From positions 1-55,039 of the forward strand of contig NZ_CAMTIK010000013.1 of the NCBI RefSeq assembly GCF_947072685.1: a stretch of DNA of 55,039 nt, given 5' to 3'. This DNA comes from an uncultured Cetobacterium sp. GTDB lineage: Bacteria > Fusobacteriota > Fusobacteriia > Fusobacteriales > Fusobacteriaceae. Made by a program: the position numbers and the translations under genes. Position 1 is the first letter of the stretch, and the number at the start of each line of letters is the position of its first letter. Of the stretch, positions 1 to 7,273 are shown one piece after another. The notes beneath the pieces were generated by a model. That model made no database searches. It was not told the origin of the DNA and saw only the letters and a program-made list of their open reading frames with translations.

Positions 1-1
1 C

Positions 2-85
2 ATTACCAAAAAATGGACAAGCCGTCAAAGAGAGTGGGGACAAATGATTTCACAACTCCAAATATATTTTGAAGGAAGAATTTAA
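2..85 (+). CDS. IS256-family transposase, C-terminal fragment (cut by window edge)
   Basis: The open frame entering from the left edge encodes 27 residues ending ...KKWTSRQREWGQMISQLQ followed by IYFEGRI and TAA. The W(T)xxxxxWGxxxSQLxIYFEgR pattern is the characteristic extreme C-terminus of IS256/Mutator-type DDE transposases, which cut and paste the element. Only the last helix is visible, so the DDE catalytic residues cannot be judged, nor whether the gene upstream is intact. The terminal repeat about 105 bp downstream fits the usual layout of this family. Confidence 0.8.
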   Translation: MTKKWTSRQREWGQMISQLQIYFEGRI

Positions 86-132
86 AATTAATAAAATTAA
101 TTTTACACCAAAATATTTAAAAATTGATATTT

Positions 133-162
133 AAAAAGGGATGACTTAAAAAAATCATCCCT
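133..162 (-). terminator. rho-independent terminator inside the IS end, for leftward transcripts
   Basis: Read on the minus strand this is AGGGATGA, a 10-nt T-rich loop, TCATCCCT (8 bp perfect stem) and then TTTTTAA. It lies about 90 bp downstream of the phosphodiesterase stop codon and would end that transcript before it reads antisense into the transposase. Confidence 0.65.
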
Positions 163-253
163 AAAAATATAAAAATCACTCTAATTTTTTAGAGTTTACA
201 CAAAATTTGAAGAAGACTCTCATTTTTTGCGTAGGACTTTTTAGTCAGCCTCT

Positions 254-1234
254 TTATTTTAATAACAACAAATCTCCTTGTGTTGGAAATATATAATTAA
301 CTTTATATATATTACTTTCATTCAATTCTTTTTTTATACGTTCTCTCATATCATCATTCTTTTTTAAACTTGGTTTTATATGTGTTATAATAATATTTAA
401 ACCTTCTAAATTTTCAATTCCAGAATATTTCGCTAAAATATCTAACTCCTTGTTTATCCACATCGGTGTTAAATGCCCAAATAAAGCCTCATCTTTTTTT
501 GAATTGTCAAATGATACCTCTATCATTATTCCTTTGATTTTTTTATTTTTCAAAAGTGGGCCCAAAGCTCTATATGTCTTCTCTAACTTATCTGTTCTTT
601 CTATCTTATCAGGTCCAACATCTCCAAAATAAGCCAAGTAATCTCCTTCATTTTCGATTAAAAACATTGATGATTCATAATTACTATGACTTAACGGAAA
701 TGTTTTAACCTTTAACTTTGTATTTTCTAAAACATATTCCTTGTTTAAGTCTAATACCTTATAAGTATACTGATTTAATTTAAATCCTTCTCCTTCATTC
801 GCAAAATTTGGCCAAATTTGCCAATTAAAAATATTATTTTTCATTGTTTCAACGGTACTGTTTAGTCCATATATATTTTTCTTGGTATCCTCTGTTGAAG
901 ATATCACCAATCCTGAAATATGATCAAGATGAGCATGAGATATTAAATATCCTTTAACTTTTTCTCTAAATATATAACCAATATCATTCCACTCTGTTTC
1001 TTTTGGAATAATCGTATTTTTAAAACTTCCCTTCTCTAAACCCACTTTTATTCCCGGAAGAATCGTCCCTGCATCTAAGGCTATAAAATTTTCATCCCCT
1101 TCACCTTTCAAAAGATATCCTGACACATTCCCATCCATAACCCCACCATCACTTCCTAAAGTTACCAATTCAAACCCTTGTCCATAAATTGATAAACTCA
1201 GTATTAGTTGCGATATCAATAATATTTTTTTCAC
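254..1234 (-). CDS. secreted class II cyclic-nucleotide phosphodiesterase (metallo-beta-lactamase fold)
   Basis: 326 aa from a GTG start preceded by GGAGG; the frame is open 12 codons further upstream, but only the GTG has a ribosome binding site. Residues 1-20 form a signal peptide (KKILLISQLILSLSIYGQG), predicting periplasmic export. The zinc-binding motif H100-x-H102-L-D104-H105, then H181, D203 (YFGDVGPD), H252 and H283 match the PF02112 family (CpdP/PDE1), which hydrolyses 3',5'-cAMP or cGMP. Length is typical. An exported enzyme would act on extracellular or periplasmic cyclic nucleotides rather than on signalling pools. It is monocistronic, next to an IS end. Confidence 0.85.
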   Translation of the reverse strand: MKKILLISQLILSLSIYGQGFELVTLGSDGGVMDGNVSGYLLKGEGDENFIALDAGTILPGIKVGLEKGSFKNTIIPKETEWNDIGYIFREKVKGYLISHAHLDHISGLVISSTEDTKKNIYGLNSTVETMKNNIFNWQIWPNFANEGEGFKLNQYTYKVLDLNKEYVLENTKLKVKTFPLSHSNYESSMFLIENEGDYLAYFGDVGPDKIERTDKLEKTYRALGPLLKNKKIKGIMIEVSFDNSKKDEALFGHLTPMWINKELDILAKYSGIENLEGLNIIITHIKPSLKKNDDMRERIKKELNESNIYKVNYIFPTQGDLLLLK

Positions 1235-1375
1235 AAATTCCCTCCATTTTTTTATCTTTTTATTTTTCACACAATTCTGTAGACAAAATATTTTAACATT
1301 ATTAAAGGAAATTTCAAACCTTTTAAGAAGAATAACTCTAGAAAGATTATTAAACTAAAAGTGAGGTGTTTTATT

Positions 1376-1489
1376 ATGGAAAAAAAAATCCCTGAAACTA
1401 AGATTCCAGATATATTAGAACCAAATGTTGAGGCTGAAGCTAGTGAAGTTCGTGATGAAGAAGATAGAGAAAACGAAGAAAAAGAATAG
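1376..1489 (+). CDS. small acidic protein, unknown function (37 aa)
   Basis: ATG preceded by GAGGTG at 7-8 nt spacing. The 37-aa product starts MEKKIPETKIPDILEPNVEA and ends in an E/D/R-rich tail (EDRENEEKE), with no membrane segment or cysteine. It stands alone between two minus-strand genes and is followed within 10 nt by a strong terminator, which is the layout of a real small gene rather than chance. The opposite strand carries only a low-complexity open frame without a ribosome binding site. I do not recognise the family. The acidic tail and proline-rich head suggest an unstructured protein. Confidence 0.6.
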   Translation: MEKKIPETKIPDILEPNVEAEASEVRDEEDRENEEKE

Positions 1490-1529
1490 AAAAAAAAGAG
1501 TGGCATAAATTTTGCCGCTCTCTTTTTTT
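1490..1529. terminator. bidirectional terminator between the small ORF and the metallophosphoesterase gene
   Basis: An A-run, GAGTGGCA, a short loop, TGCCGCTC (8 bp with one G-U pair) and a run of seven T. The flanking A and T tracts let it work on both strands for the two converging genes. Confidence 0.8.
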
Positions 1530-2502
1530 AATAATATATATCTATAATATTTATTTCACTTGTACTGTTCACTCTATACGGTATTAACCATGAACTAAAT
1601 CCTGAACTTACAACTGTATGAGTTCCACCAAAGTTTTTATATCCATGATAATTTTTATACATTCTTTTTACAATTAAATTATACGGAAAAAACTGTCCTC
1701 TATGTGTATGCCCACAAAGTTGTAAATCTATTTTGTTGTCTATTGCCTCATCTATAGATATCGGATTATGATCCAATACAACTGTTGGAAAATCCATATC
1801 TATTTTTTTTGTCAAATATGCCAATTTTTTTCTTTTTTTATTTGTAATATCATCTCTACCTATAATATTTAGACCTTCTACATTAAAAACATCATCTTTC
1901 ATGACTTTAATTCCTAAAGATTTTATGTACTTTATATTCTCATGAATTCCACCATGGTACTCATGATTTCCTACAACTGCGTAGATACCCAATCTTGGAG
2001 TAATAGCCCTAAAGCTATTTGTAAAATCTGATTTAATGTCCCTACAACTAAAATCTATTAAATCTCCTCCTATCAGTAATATATCTACTTCCTGCTCCTT
2101 TATTTGTTCTAAAGAGCTCTCTATTTTTTTTTTATTTGTCAGTGCCGAAAGATGTATATCTGAAATAAAAGCTATCCTCATTTTTTTGTTTTCTGATTTT
2201 TTTTCTAAATGTATTTCTTCTTTTATAATTCTAGGTTTAGAAAAATTATTATATGCATATATAAAAAATATAGGTAAAATAATTAAACTTAAAATCAATA
2301 TATTTAACTCAGACAACTCATAAAAAAAATAATTTACTATCCCCAATACTATCAATAAAAAAAACATATAATGTGCTAAAAATATATAATTTCCTAAGAA
2401 TCTTCCTAAAAATATATTTCTTCTAAAAAACGATCGTCTAATATACAGTATTGGAAGTATAGCTAATAAAAAAGCTAAGTTTATCAAAAACAATTGTTCC
2501 AT
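1528..2502 (-). CDS. membrane-anchored metallophosphoesterase (YkuE/YaeI type)
   Basis: 324 aa. Three hydrophobic segments lie at about 3-20, 38-60 and 66-85, followed by a calcineurin-like phosphoesterase domain from about 108. Metal ligands are visible in order: D115-x-H117, D147 (GGDLID), N179-H180 (GNHEYHGG), H245 (DHNP) and the GHTHRGQ motif at 264-270. Relatives include B. subtilis YkuE and E. coli YaeI, metal-dependent phosphodiesterases acting at the membrane; the substrate here cannot be told. It sits 13 bp downstream of mntP and is probably co-transcribed with it, so Mn supply to a metal-dependent phosphatase is a possible, unproven link. Confidence 0.85.
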   Translation of the reverse strand: MEQLFLINLAFLLAILPILYIRRSFFRRNIFLGRFLGNYIFLAHYMFFLLIVLGIVNYFFYELSELNILILSLIILPIFFIYAYNNFSKPRIIKEEIHLEKKSENKKMRIAFISDIHLSALTNKKKIESSLEQIKEQEVDILLIGGDLIDFSCRDIKSDFTNSFRAITPRLGIYAVVGNHEYHGGIHENIKYIKSLGIKVMKDDVFNVEGLNIIGRDDITNKKRKKLAYLTKKIDMDFPTVVLDHNPISIDEAIDNKIDLQLCGHTHRGQFFPYNLIVKRMYKNYHGYKNFGGTHTVVSSGFSSWLIPYRVNSTSEINIIDIYY

Positions 2503-2515
2503 ATTTATCTACTCC

Positions 2516-3076
2516 TTATATAAAATGACCAACTAAAGATTTTAGACCCATAAGAACTAAAATCCCACCTCCTAAATACTCTGTTTTATAACTTATTAAA
2601 TGCCCCACTCTATGCCCTAAATATACTCCTATGGAAGCTATTAAAAATGTAACAGCACCAATAACCTGTATTGAATAGTATATATCTAAGTTTGAAACCA
2701 ATGAAAATGAAAACCCTATAGCCAATGCATCAATACTCGTTGCAAAACCTAAAATTAATAGATTTGAATTTGAACTGCACTTCCCTTTAACTTCACACTC
2801 TTCATCTTTCCATCCGTCATAAATCATTTTTCCACCTATAAGTAGAAGCAATATCGTTGTTATTATATAATCATATTGTGATATTTTATCTGCAAAAACT
2901 CCTCCTACTCTCCAACCTATGTACGGCATTATTGCTTGAAATCCTCCAAATATCAAAGCTATTTTCAAAATACTTCTCTTCCGTAATTTTTTTATTGCTA
3001 ACCCTTCAGTTAAAGAAACAGCAAATGCATCCATTGCTAGTCCAATTGAAATTAATATTAATGATATATTATCCAT
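2516..3076 (-). CDS. mntP: manganese efflux pump MntP
   Basis: 186 aa with six predicted membrane helices in two homologous halves, the hallmark of the MntP (former DUF204/YebN) family of Mn(II) exporters. The two conserved acidic repeats are present: D16 in LAMDAFAVSL and D116 in ATSIDALAIGF. A perfect GGAGGAGAG ribosome binding site precedes the ATG. MntP is often preceded by a yybP-ykoY Mn riboswitch; the 50-70 nt leader here is too short for one and shows none of its motifs, so Mn control, if any, must work otherwise. Confidence 0.92.
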   Translation of the reverse strand: MDNISLILISIGLAMDAFAVSLTEGLAIKKLRKRSILKIALIFGGFQAIMPYIGWRVGGVFADKISQYDYIITTILLLLIGGKMIYDGWKDEECEVKGKCSSNSNLLILGFATSIDALAIGFSFSLVSNLDIYYSIQVIGAVTFLIASIGVYLGHRVGHLISYKTEYLGGGILVLMGLKSLVGHFI

Positions 3077-3102
3077 CTCTCCTCCAAAATTTATTTGTGT
3101 AT

Positions 3103-3130
3103 ATTATACTCTCATTTTTTATTTTCTCAA
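3103..3130 (-). promoter_or_regulatory. sigma-70 promoter of mntP - metallophosphoesterase
   Basis: On the minus strand TTGAGA, 16 bp, TATAAT, ending about 27 nt upstream of the mntP start codon. Confidence 0.6.
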
Positions 3131-3143
3131 ATCAATTTTTTAC

Positions 3144-3187
3144 CAAACAAAAAAACTTCCCTTGGAATTAATTGAGAGAAGTTTTTT
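3144..3187 (-). terminator. terminator after the AzgA-type permease gene
   Basis: On the minus strand AAAAAAACTTC, a loop of about 18 nt, GAAGTTTTTTT. The stem ends the riboswitch-amidohydrolase-permease transcript just upstream of the mntP promoter. A/T-rich flanks make it potentially bidirectional. Confidence 0.7.
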
Positions 3188-3203
3188 TGTTATTACTCTA
3201 ATT

Positions 3204-4529
3204 TCACAAAACTAAATTTATTACAGATAGCATCCCTATTACCCATAGAGTAGTATTTATTTGTTTAATTTCACCCGCTGCTATGTGAGTTACTATATAT
3301 CCAACAAATCCAAAACTTAATCCTATACTTATACTATAAGTCAATGGCATCATAACTATCGTTAAAAAAGCTGGGGCCGCAACCTTTATATCATAAAAAT
3401 CTATCTTCGCTATAGACTTAAACATAAATACTCCCACAAGAACAAGTGCTGGAGCTGAAGCATAACCTGGAACAATTCCAACTATTGGTGTAAATAGCAG
3501 TGCTAATAAAAACAACATACTTGTAACTACCGATGCCAATCCTGTTCTTGCTCCCGCTGCAATTCCTGCTGCTGATTCTGCAAATGAAGTCACTGTACTT
3601 GTTCCTAGAACTGCTCCTATCAAGGTGGAGGATACATCTACTTGCAACATTCTTTTTAGCCCTTTTGAACCTTCATCTCCCTGTACAAGCCCCATATTTT
3701 TATAGCAAGCCATCATGAATCCCAACGAATCAAACAAATCTATAAACATAAATGAAAATATCGAACCTATCAAAGATATCTTTAAAGCTCCTAAGATATT
3801 AATTTTCATAAATATCGGATTTATAGATGGTGGCATTGATATTATTGATGCTGGGGTATCGACTATTCCAAAAAACATTCCCAGAACAGTTGTCACAGCT
3901 ATGCTTATAAGTATACCCCCATTTATTTTTCTAACCTCACATATCACCATAATACACAGACCTAAAAGACCCAAAACTGTAGGTAAAGAAAAGGCTCCCA
4001 ATCCAACAAATGTAGCTGAGTTACTAACTATAACGCCCATGTTTTTCAAACCAATAAACGCTATAAAAAGTCCTATTCCAGATGTCGCTGCAGTAGATAC
4101 TACTGTTGGAATTGCATTCGCAATTTTTTCTCGTATTCCACCAAGAGTCATTATTAAAAAAAACAATCCTGATAAAAAAACAACACCTAACGCGTCTTCC
4201 CAAGGTACACCTTGACCTAGTACTAAAGTATATGTGAAAAATGCATTTAATCCCATTCCTGGCGCCAAAGCAAATGGCGCGTTTGCCCAAAATGCTGCAA
4301 TACCTGTTCCTATTGCAGTTGCCAAGCAAGTTACAGTTATCAATGCCCCTTTGTCCATCCCTGTTGCTGAGAGTACTTCTGGATTTACAAATACAATGTA
4401 CGCCATTGTTAAAAACGTTGTAATTCCACCCATTATTTCGGTTTTTATGGTACTTCCTCTCTCCTCTATTTTAAAAAATTTATCAAAAATATCTAACACT
4501 GTATTTTTCTTAATTCCCACTTTATCCAT
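3204..4529 (-). CDS. AzgA-type purine permease (NCS2; adenine/guanine/hypoxanthine)
   Basis: 441 aa, about 12-13 membrane helices. The N-terminal motif GGITTFLTMAYIVFVNPEVL and APGMGLNAFFTY are hallmarks of the AzgA branch (B. subtilis PbuG/PbuO, E. coli AdeP/GhxP), which import purine bases by cation symport. It lies 18 bp downstream of the amidohydrolase gene in the same transcript behind a C74 purine riboswitch, so its expression should fall when guanine or hypoxanthine is abundant. Exact substrate (guanine/hypoxanthine versus adenine) cannot be read from sequence; the riboswitch class favours guanine or hypoxanthine. Confidence 0.88.
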   Translation of the reverse strand: MDKVGIKKNTVLDIFDKFFKIEERGSTIKTEIMGGITTFLTMAYIVFVNPEVLSATGMDKGALITVTCLATAIGTGIAAFWANAPFALAPGMGLNAFFTYTLVLGQGVPWEDALGVVFLSGLFFLIMTLGGIREKIANAIPTVVSTAATSGIGLFIAFIGLKNMGVIVSNSATFVGLGAFSLPTVLGLLGLCIMVICEVRKINGGILISIAVTTVLGMFFGIVDTPASIISMPPSINPIFMKINILGALKISLIGSIFSFMFIDLFDSLGFMMACYKNMGLVQGDEGSKGLKRMLQVDVSSTLIGAVLGTSTVTSFAESAAGIAAGARTGLASVVTSMLFLLALLFTPIVGIVPGYASAPALVLVGVFMFKSIAKIDFYDIKVAAPAFLTIVMMPLTYSISIGLSFGFVGYIVTHIAAGEIKQINTTLWVIGMLSVINLVL

Positions 4530-4547
4530 CTTATATTTCTCCTATCC

Positions 4548-5918
4548 TTATAATATCTCTACAATTGGAAATCTATTCGGTAAATTTATATTTGCTCTCT
4601 CTTTAATTTCAATCGATTTTTCTTTTACTTTTTCTAATAGATCTTGTTCATCTATAACTAAAAGTGTTCTCTCCTTCATAAGCCATTTCCCATCACAAAT
4701 TGTTGACTCAACATTTTCACTAGACATTGTATAAACTATATTTGCCACTGGATCATGCAAAGGTAAAGAATGCAATGAATTTGGATTTAAAATTACTAAA
4801 TCTGCCTTTTTTCCAATCTCTAAACTCCCAATCTCCTTATCTAAAAGTGCACATTTAGCTCCATTGATTGTTGCCATTTCTAAAACTTCTTCAGCTGGAA
4901 GAACTTTTGGATTTAATGTTCTTCCTTTATGTATAAGCGATGTTAAATACATCTCTCTCATCATATCCATTCTGTTATTAGATGGCGCTCCATCTGTTCC
5001 TATGGAAACTTTTAACCCTTTTTCTAACATTTCCGGAATTCTTGCAAACCCTAAAACAACCTTCATCGCTGCCGCTGGATTATGAGAAACTTTTACATCA
5101 TAAAGTCTAAATAAATCAATTTCTCTATCAGTTAACCAAACCGTATGTACTGCAAGTAAATTTTTACCCAAAGCTCCTAATTTATGTAGATGTTCAACTG
5201 TTGAATTCCCTCTAGTCTCTTCTATAAAACTATTTTCGGCTGCAATTTCTGCTATATGCATATGTATACCTGTTTCTAACTCATCCGCCATTTTTTTAGT
5301 TTTAATTATCAAATCATCTGAATTATTAAATATTGTCCTCAGTCCAAACCATATTTTTATTCTTCCATCTGCTGTATTATGATATTTATCAAACAACTCT
5401 TTTTGAACATTTAATTCTTCATCAGCTGTCTTTACCCAATTTGAAGGTAACCCCTCTCCTTGATCCATTACAGACTTAGAAAGTCCAGCTCTAAGCCCCA
5501 TAGTTCTCACAGCTTCTGCCATCGCTTCTACATATTGACCCCCAGCTTCTAAAAAAGTTGTAACTCCCGATTTAATCATTTCTGCACAACATGCAGTTGA
5601 AGATATTAAAGATGCTTCATAATCAAAATTACTTTCATATGGCCATACCCTCTCTCTCAACCAAGTAAGTAAATCTACATCGTCTGCGATTCCTCTTCCA
5701 AGTTGCTGAGATAGGTGAACATGTGTATTTACAAAACCAGGTAGTATAATTTTCCCTTTTGCATCGTAAATTTCCGCATCTCTTTCAATTAAATTTTGCT
5801 CAACTTTCCCAATTGCTTTTATTATATTTCCTTCAATTAATATTGAACCATTATTAAATATTTCTCTTCTCTTGTTCATAGAAATTATGTATGCATTTTT
5901 TATCAATATTTGTTTCAC
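4548..5918 (-). CDS. ATZ/TRZ-family amidohydrolase, probable purine-related deaminase
   Basis: 456 aa from a GTG start 5 nt after GGAGGGG. It is a TIM-barrel metal-dependent hydrolase of the COG0402 group (MtaD/SsnA/guanine deaminase-like). Metal and catalytic ligands are visible: H66-x-H68 (GFVNTHVHL), H221 (HMHIAE, E224), H258 (AVHTVW) and D309 (GTDGAPSNN). The region LGRGIADDVDLLTWLRERVW resembles the 5-methylthioadenosine/S-adenosylhomocysteine deaminase subgroup. Its position behind a purine riboswitch and before a purine permease argues for deamination of a purine base or nucleoside, for example guanine, adenine or a modified purine. The substrate remains open. Confidence 0.8.
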   Translation of the reverse strand: MKQILIKNAYIISMNKRREIFNNGSILIEGNIIKAIGKVEQNLIERDAEIYDAKGKIILPGFVNTHVHLSQQLGRGIADDVDLLTWLRERVWPYESNFDYEASLISSTACCAEMIKSGVTTFLEAGGQYVEAMAEAVRTMGLRAGLSKSVMDQGEGLPSNWVKTADEELNVQKELFDKYHNTADGRIKIWFGLRTIFNNSDDLIIKTKKMADELETGIHMHIAEIAAENSFIEETRGNSTVEHLHKLGALGKNLLAVHTVWLTDREIDLFRLYDVKVSHNPAAAMKVVLGFARIPEMLEKGLKVSIGTDGAPSNNRMDMMREMYLTSLIHKGRTLNPKVLPAEEVLEMATINGAKCALLDKEIGSLEIGKKADLVILNPNSLHSLPLHDPVANIVYTMSSENVESTICDGKWLMKERTLLVIDEQDLLEKVKEKSIEIKERANINLPNRFPIVEIL

Positions 5919-5947
5919 AAAACCCCTCCAAATATACTTAGTGTAAT

Positions 5948-5988
5948 AAAAAAAGTGTAAACTCTAATCTAGGATAGAATTTACACTT
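5948..5988 (-). terminator. riboswitch-controlled intrinsic terminator (expression platform)
   Basis: Minus strand: AAGTGTAAATTCT, a 10-nt loop, AGAGTTTACACTT (13 bp with one wobble) followed by a run of seven or more T. Its 5' arm and upstream flank (GTGTAAATTCTATCC) can instead pair with the 3' end of the aptamer (GGGTAGAACTTATAC; 14 of 15 positions including wobbles), forming an antiterminator. Ligand binding should lock the aptamer P1 helix and free this terminator, giving OFF regulation. Confidence 0.85.
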
Positions 5989-6045
5989 AAATTAATTCAC
6001 ATAAAAATAGATACCACTTCTCTGTGACATTTATAGTATAAGTTC

Positions 6046-6115
6046 TACCCATAGCGTCTTTATTTAAGGCAAAGACGTAGAAACTATTGGACCATATCTC
6101 CAAAATATATGAGTA
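6046..6115 (-). promoter_or_regulatory. purine riboswitch aptamer, guanine/hypoxanthine class (C74)
   Basis: Minus strand order: P1 TACTCATA, J1/2, P2 with L2 ATATGG, J2/3 AGTTTCTAC, P3 GTCTTTG, L3 CCTTAAA, P3' TAAAGAC, J3/1 and P1' TATGGGTA. P1 pairs over 8 bp. The L2 GG and L3 CC needed for the kissing loop are present. The ligand-discriminating base just before UAUGGG (plus-strand g at 6054) is C on the transcript, the guanine/hypoxanthine/xanthine specificity rather than the U of adenine riboswitches. It controls the amidohydrolase and permease genes. Confidence 0.95.
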
Positions 6116-6137
6116 AACTTTTTTATTCTTTTAATTA

Positions 6138-6166
6138 ATTTTATCACAACCTCATTAAAATTTCAA
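6138..6166 (-). promoter_or_regulatory. promoter of the riboswitch-amidohydrolase-permease transcript
   Basis: Minus strand TTGAAA, 17 bp, TAAAAT with a TGn extension directly upstream of the -10. It lies about 20 nt upstream of the aptamer, as expected. Confidence 0.65.
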
Positions 6167-6203
6167 TTTTTTTCATGTTTTGATAAGATTTTTTCTTTAA
6201 AAA

Positions 6204-6212
6204 TGGTATAAT
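6204..6212 (+). promoter_or_regulatory. extended -10 promoter of the lipoprotein gene
   Basis: TGGTATAAT, an extended -10 element, lies 28 nt before the ATG. No good -35 is seen at the right distance. It is divergent from the riboswitch promoter. Confidence 0.5.
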
Positions 6213-6240
6213 CTACTTAGAATTTTACAGGAGGTTTTGT

Positions 6241-7257
6241 ATGAAAAAAAAATCACTTCTTTTTATATTTTTTATTTCAACCTTTATTTTAAGTAGTTGT
6301 AGTGCACTTATGACCTCTATTGGAGATAATAAAATACACAACGCTATTGAAGTATATAAATATAAAGGGCTCACTACCGATGGTATGCTAGATCTTATCT
6401 CTGGTTTAGATTATTCTCCTAATTCAATTATTGGAATAAATGAATTTAAAAAGCAATACCAAGAGATTACTTCTATTAAAAATAAAATTTTAATTAAAAC
6501 AAATTATACTGAAGCTGATATTAATGCCTTAAAATTATATTTACTTACAGTTGAAGAGTTTAAAAAAATTAATCCTAAAATTCCAACTATACATATTGAT
6601 TATATATCTTTTAGCAACTCCAAATCTAATATTGTCAAAGTCTTTGAAAAGTATGTCGAAAAAGATGAACGTTTTGGACTTGATCGATATGCAAAAATCC
6701 AAAAAATTAATTTCTATAAATCTTTATTAAAGTATAATAATAGTTATACCATTTCCAGTATAGTTAAAGACTTCGAAAATCAAGTTAGTATAAATTTATA
6801 CATACGGAGTTCTTTTAGAGGATTTTCACAACTTGATACACTTGTTAATAATTCGCTTATTTCTGCTGCTGATCGAAATCTCAATAGAGATCTTGGAAAC
6901 TATACTTTCTTTAAAGGATATACCTATATTTCTCCTGTGAATTCTCATAATTATTTTATTGATATTGTCTTTAACGATATTGATATTGTAACTCTTGAAA
7001 CATCTACAGATGAAATTAATGGAACAAAAATATTTTCTAAAAGAAAAAAAATATTCATAAGTGGTGTTTATAAAGTATTTAACAGTTCTCCATTCCCTAG
7101 TATAAAACCATTTGCTTTTAAAGAAACTTATACTATCAAAACAAAGCAAAATGATAACTCTACTTACTATGAAGACGAAAGAGATATTTTAAGAAAGATC
7201 TTAGAAAATAAATTTTCTGATATAATAAGATATGATATAAAAAATCTGAGGCTATAA
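6241..7257 (+). CDS. lipoprotein of unknown function
   Basis: 338 aa with ATG 6 nt after GGAGG. A lipoprotein signal sequence ends in the lipobox LSSC (C20), predicting lipid anchoring to the inner or outer membrane. The mature part is lysine-, isoleucine- and asparagine-rich without recognisable motifs or further membrane segments. It is a single-gene unit with its own extended -10 promoter and a terminator overlapping its stop codon. I do not recognise the family and assign no function. Confidence 0.75.
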   Translation: MKKKSLLFIFFISTFILSSCSALMTSIGDNKIHNAIEVYKYKGLTTDGMLDLISGLDYSPNSIIGINEFKKQYQEITSIKNKILIKTNYTEADINALKLYLLTVEEFKKINPKIPTIHIDYISFSNSKSNIVKVFEKYVEKDERFGLDRYAKIQKINFYKSLLKYNNSYTISSIVKDFENQVSINLYIRSSFRGFSQLDTLVNNSLISAADRNLNRDLGNYTFFKGYTYISPVNSHNYFIDIVFNDIDIVTLETSTDEINGTKIFSKRKKIFISGVYKVFNSSPFPSIKPFAFKETYTIKTKQNDNSTYYEDERDILRKILENKFSDIIRYDIKNLRL

Positions 7258-7273
7258 ACCTCAGATTTTTTTA
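7239..7273. terminator. bidirectional terminator between lipoprotein and M20 hydrolase genes
   Basis: AAATCTGAGG, a 7-nt loop, CCTCAGATTT with an A-run before and a T-run after. The loop contains the TAA stop of the lipoprotein gene, and the converging M20 gene ends at its other edge. Confidence 0.85.

Larger units (their letters stand above)
1..221 (+). mobile_element. right end of an IS256-family insertion sequence
   Basis: It consists of the transposase tail, about 105 bp of AT-rich non-coding DNA, and a candidate right terminal repeat at about 190-221 (AGAGTTTACACAAAATTTGA, then AGAAGACTCTC). The TTTACACAAAATTT core is what I know from ends of IS256-like elements, but the left end is outside the window, so neither the inverted-repeat match nor an 8-9 bp target duplication can be verified. 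The exact outer boundary is uncertain by several bases. Confidence 0.6.

Noticed and set aside
1267-1506. 79-codon open frame on the minus strand, Ser/Phe/Leu-rich
   Set aside because: It is antisense to the 37-aa gene and its terminator, has low-complexity composition and no ribosome binding site.
2857-3203. Possible yybP-ykoY Mn riboswitch before mntP
   Set aside because: The leader between the likely promoter and the start codon is about 20-30 nt, too short, and no conserved riboswitch loops are visible.
3715-4215. Long open frame antisense to the AzgA permease gene (and similar ones over pbuX, plsY, rplI, tonB)
   Set aside because: These are mirror frames of codon-biased, AT-rich genes; they have no ribosome binding site, no family motif, and their partners are clear.
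5953-5966. GTGTAAACTCTA, identical to part of the IS256-type end near 190-201 (opposite strand)
   Set aside because: It is one arm of the riboswitch terminator, with its complement in place; a 12-base match is not enough for an IS relic, and there is no transposase nearby.
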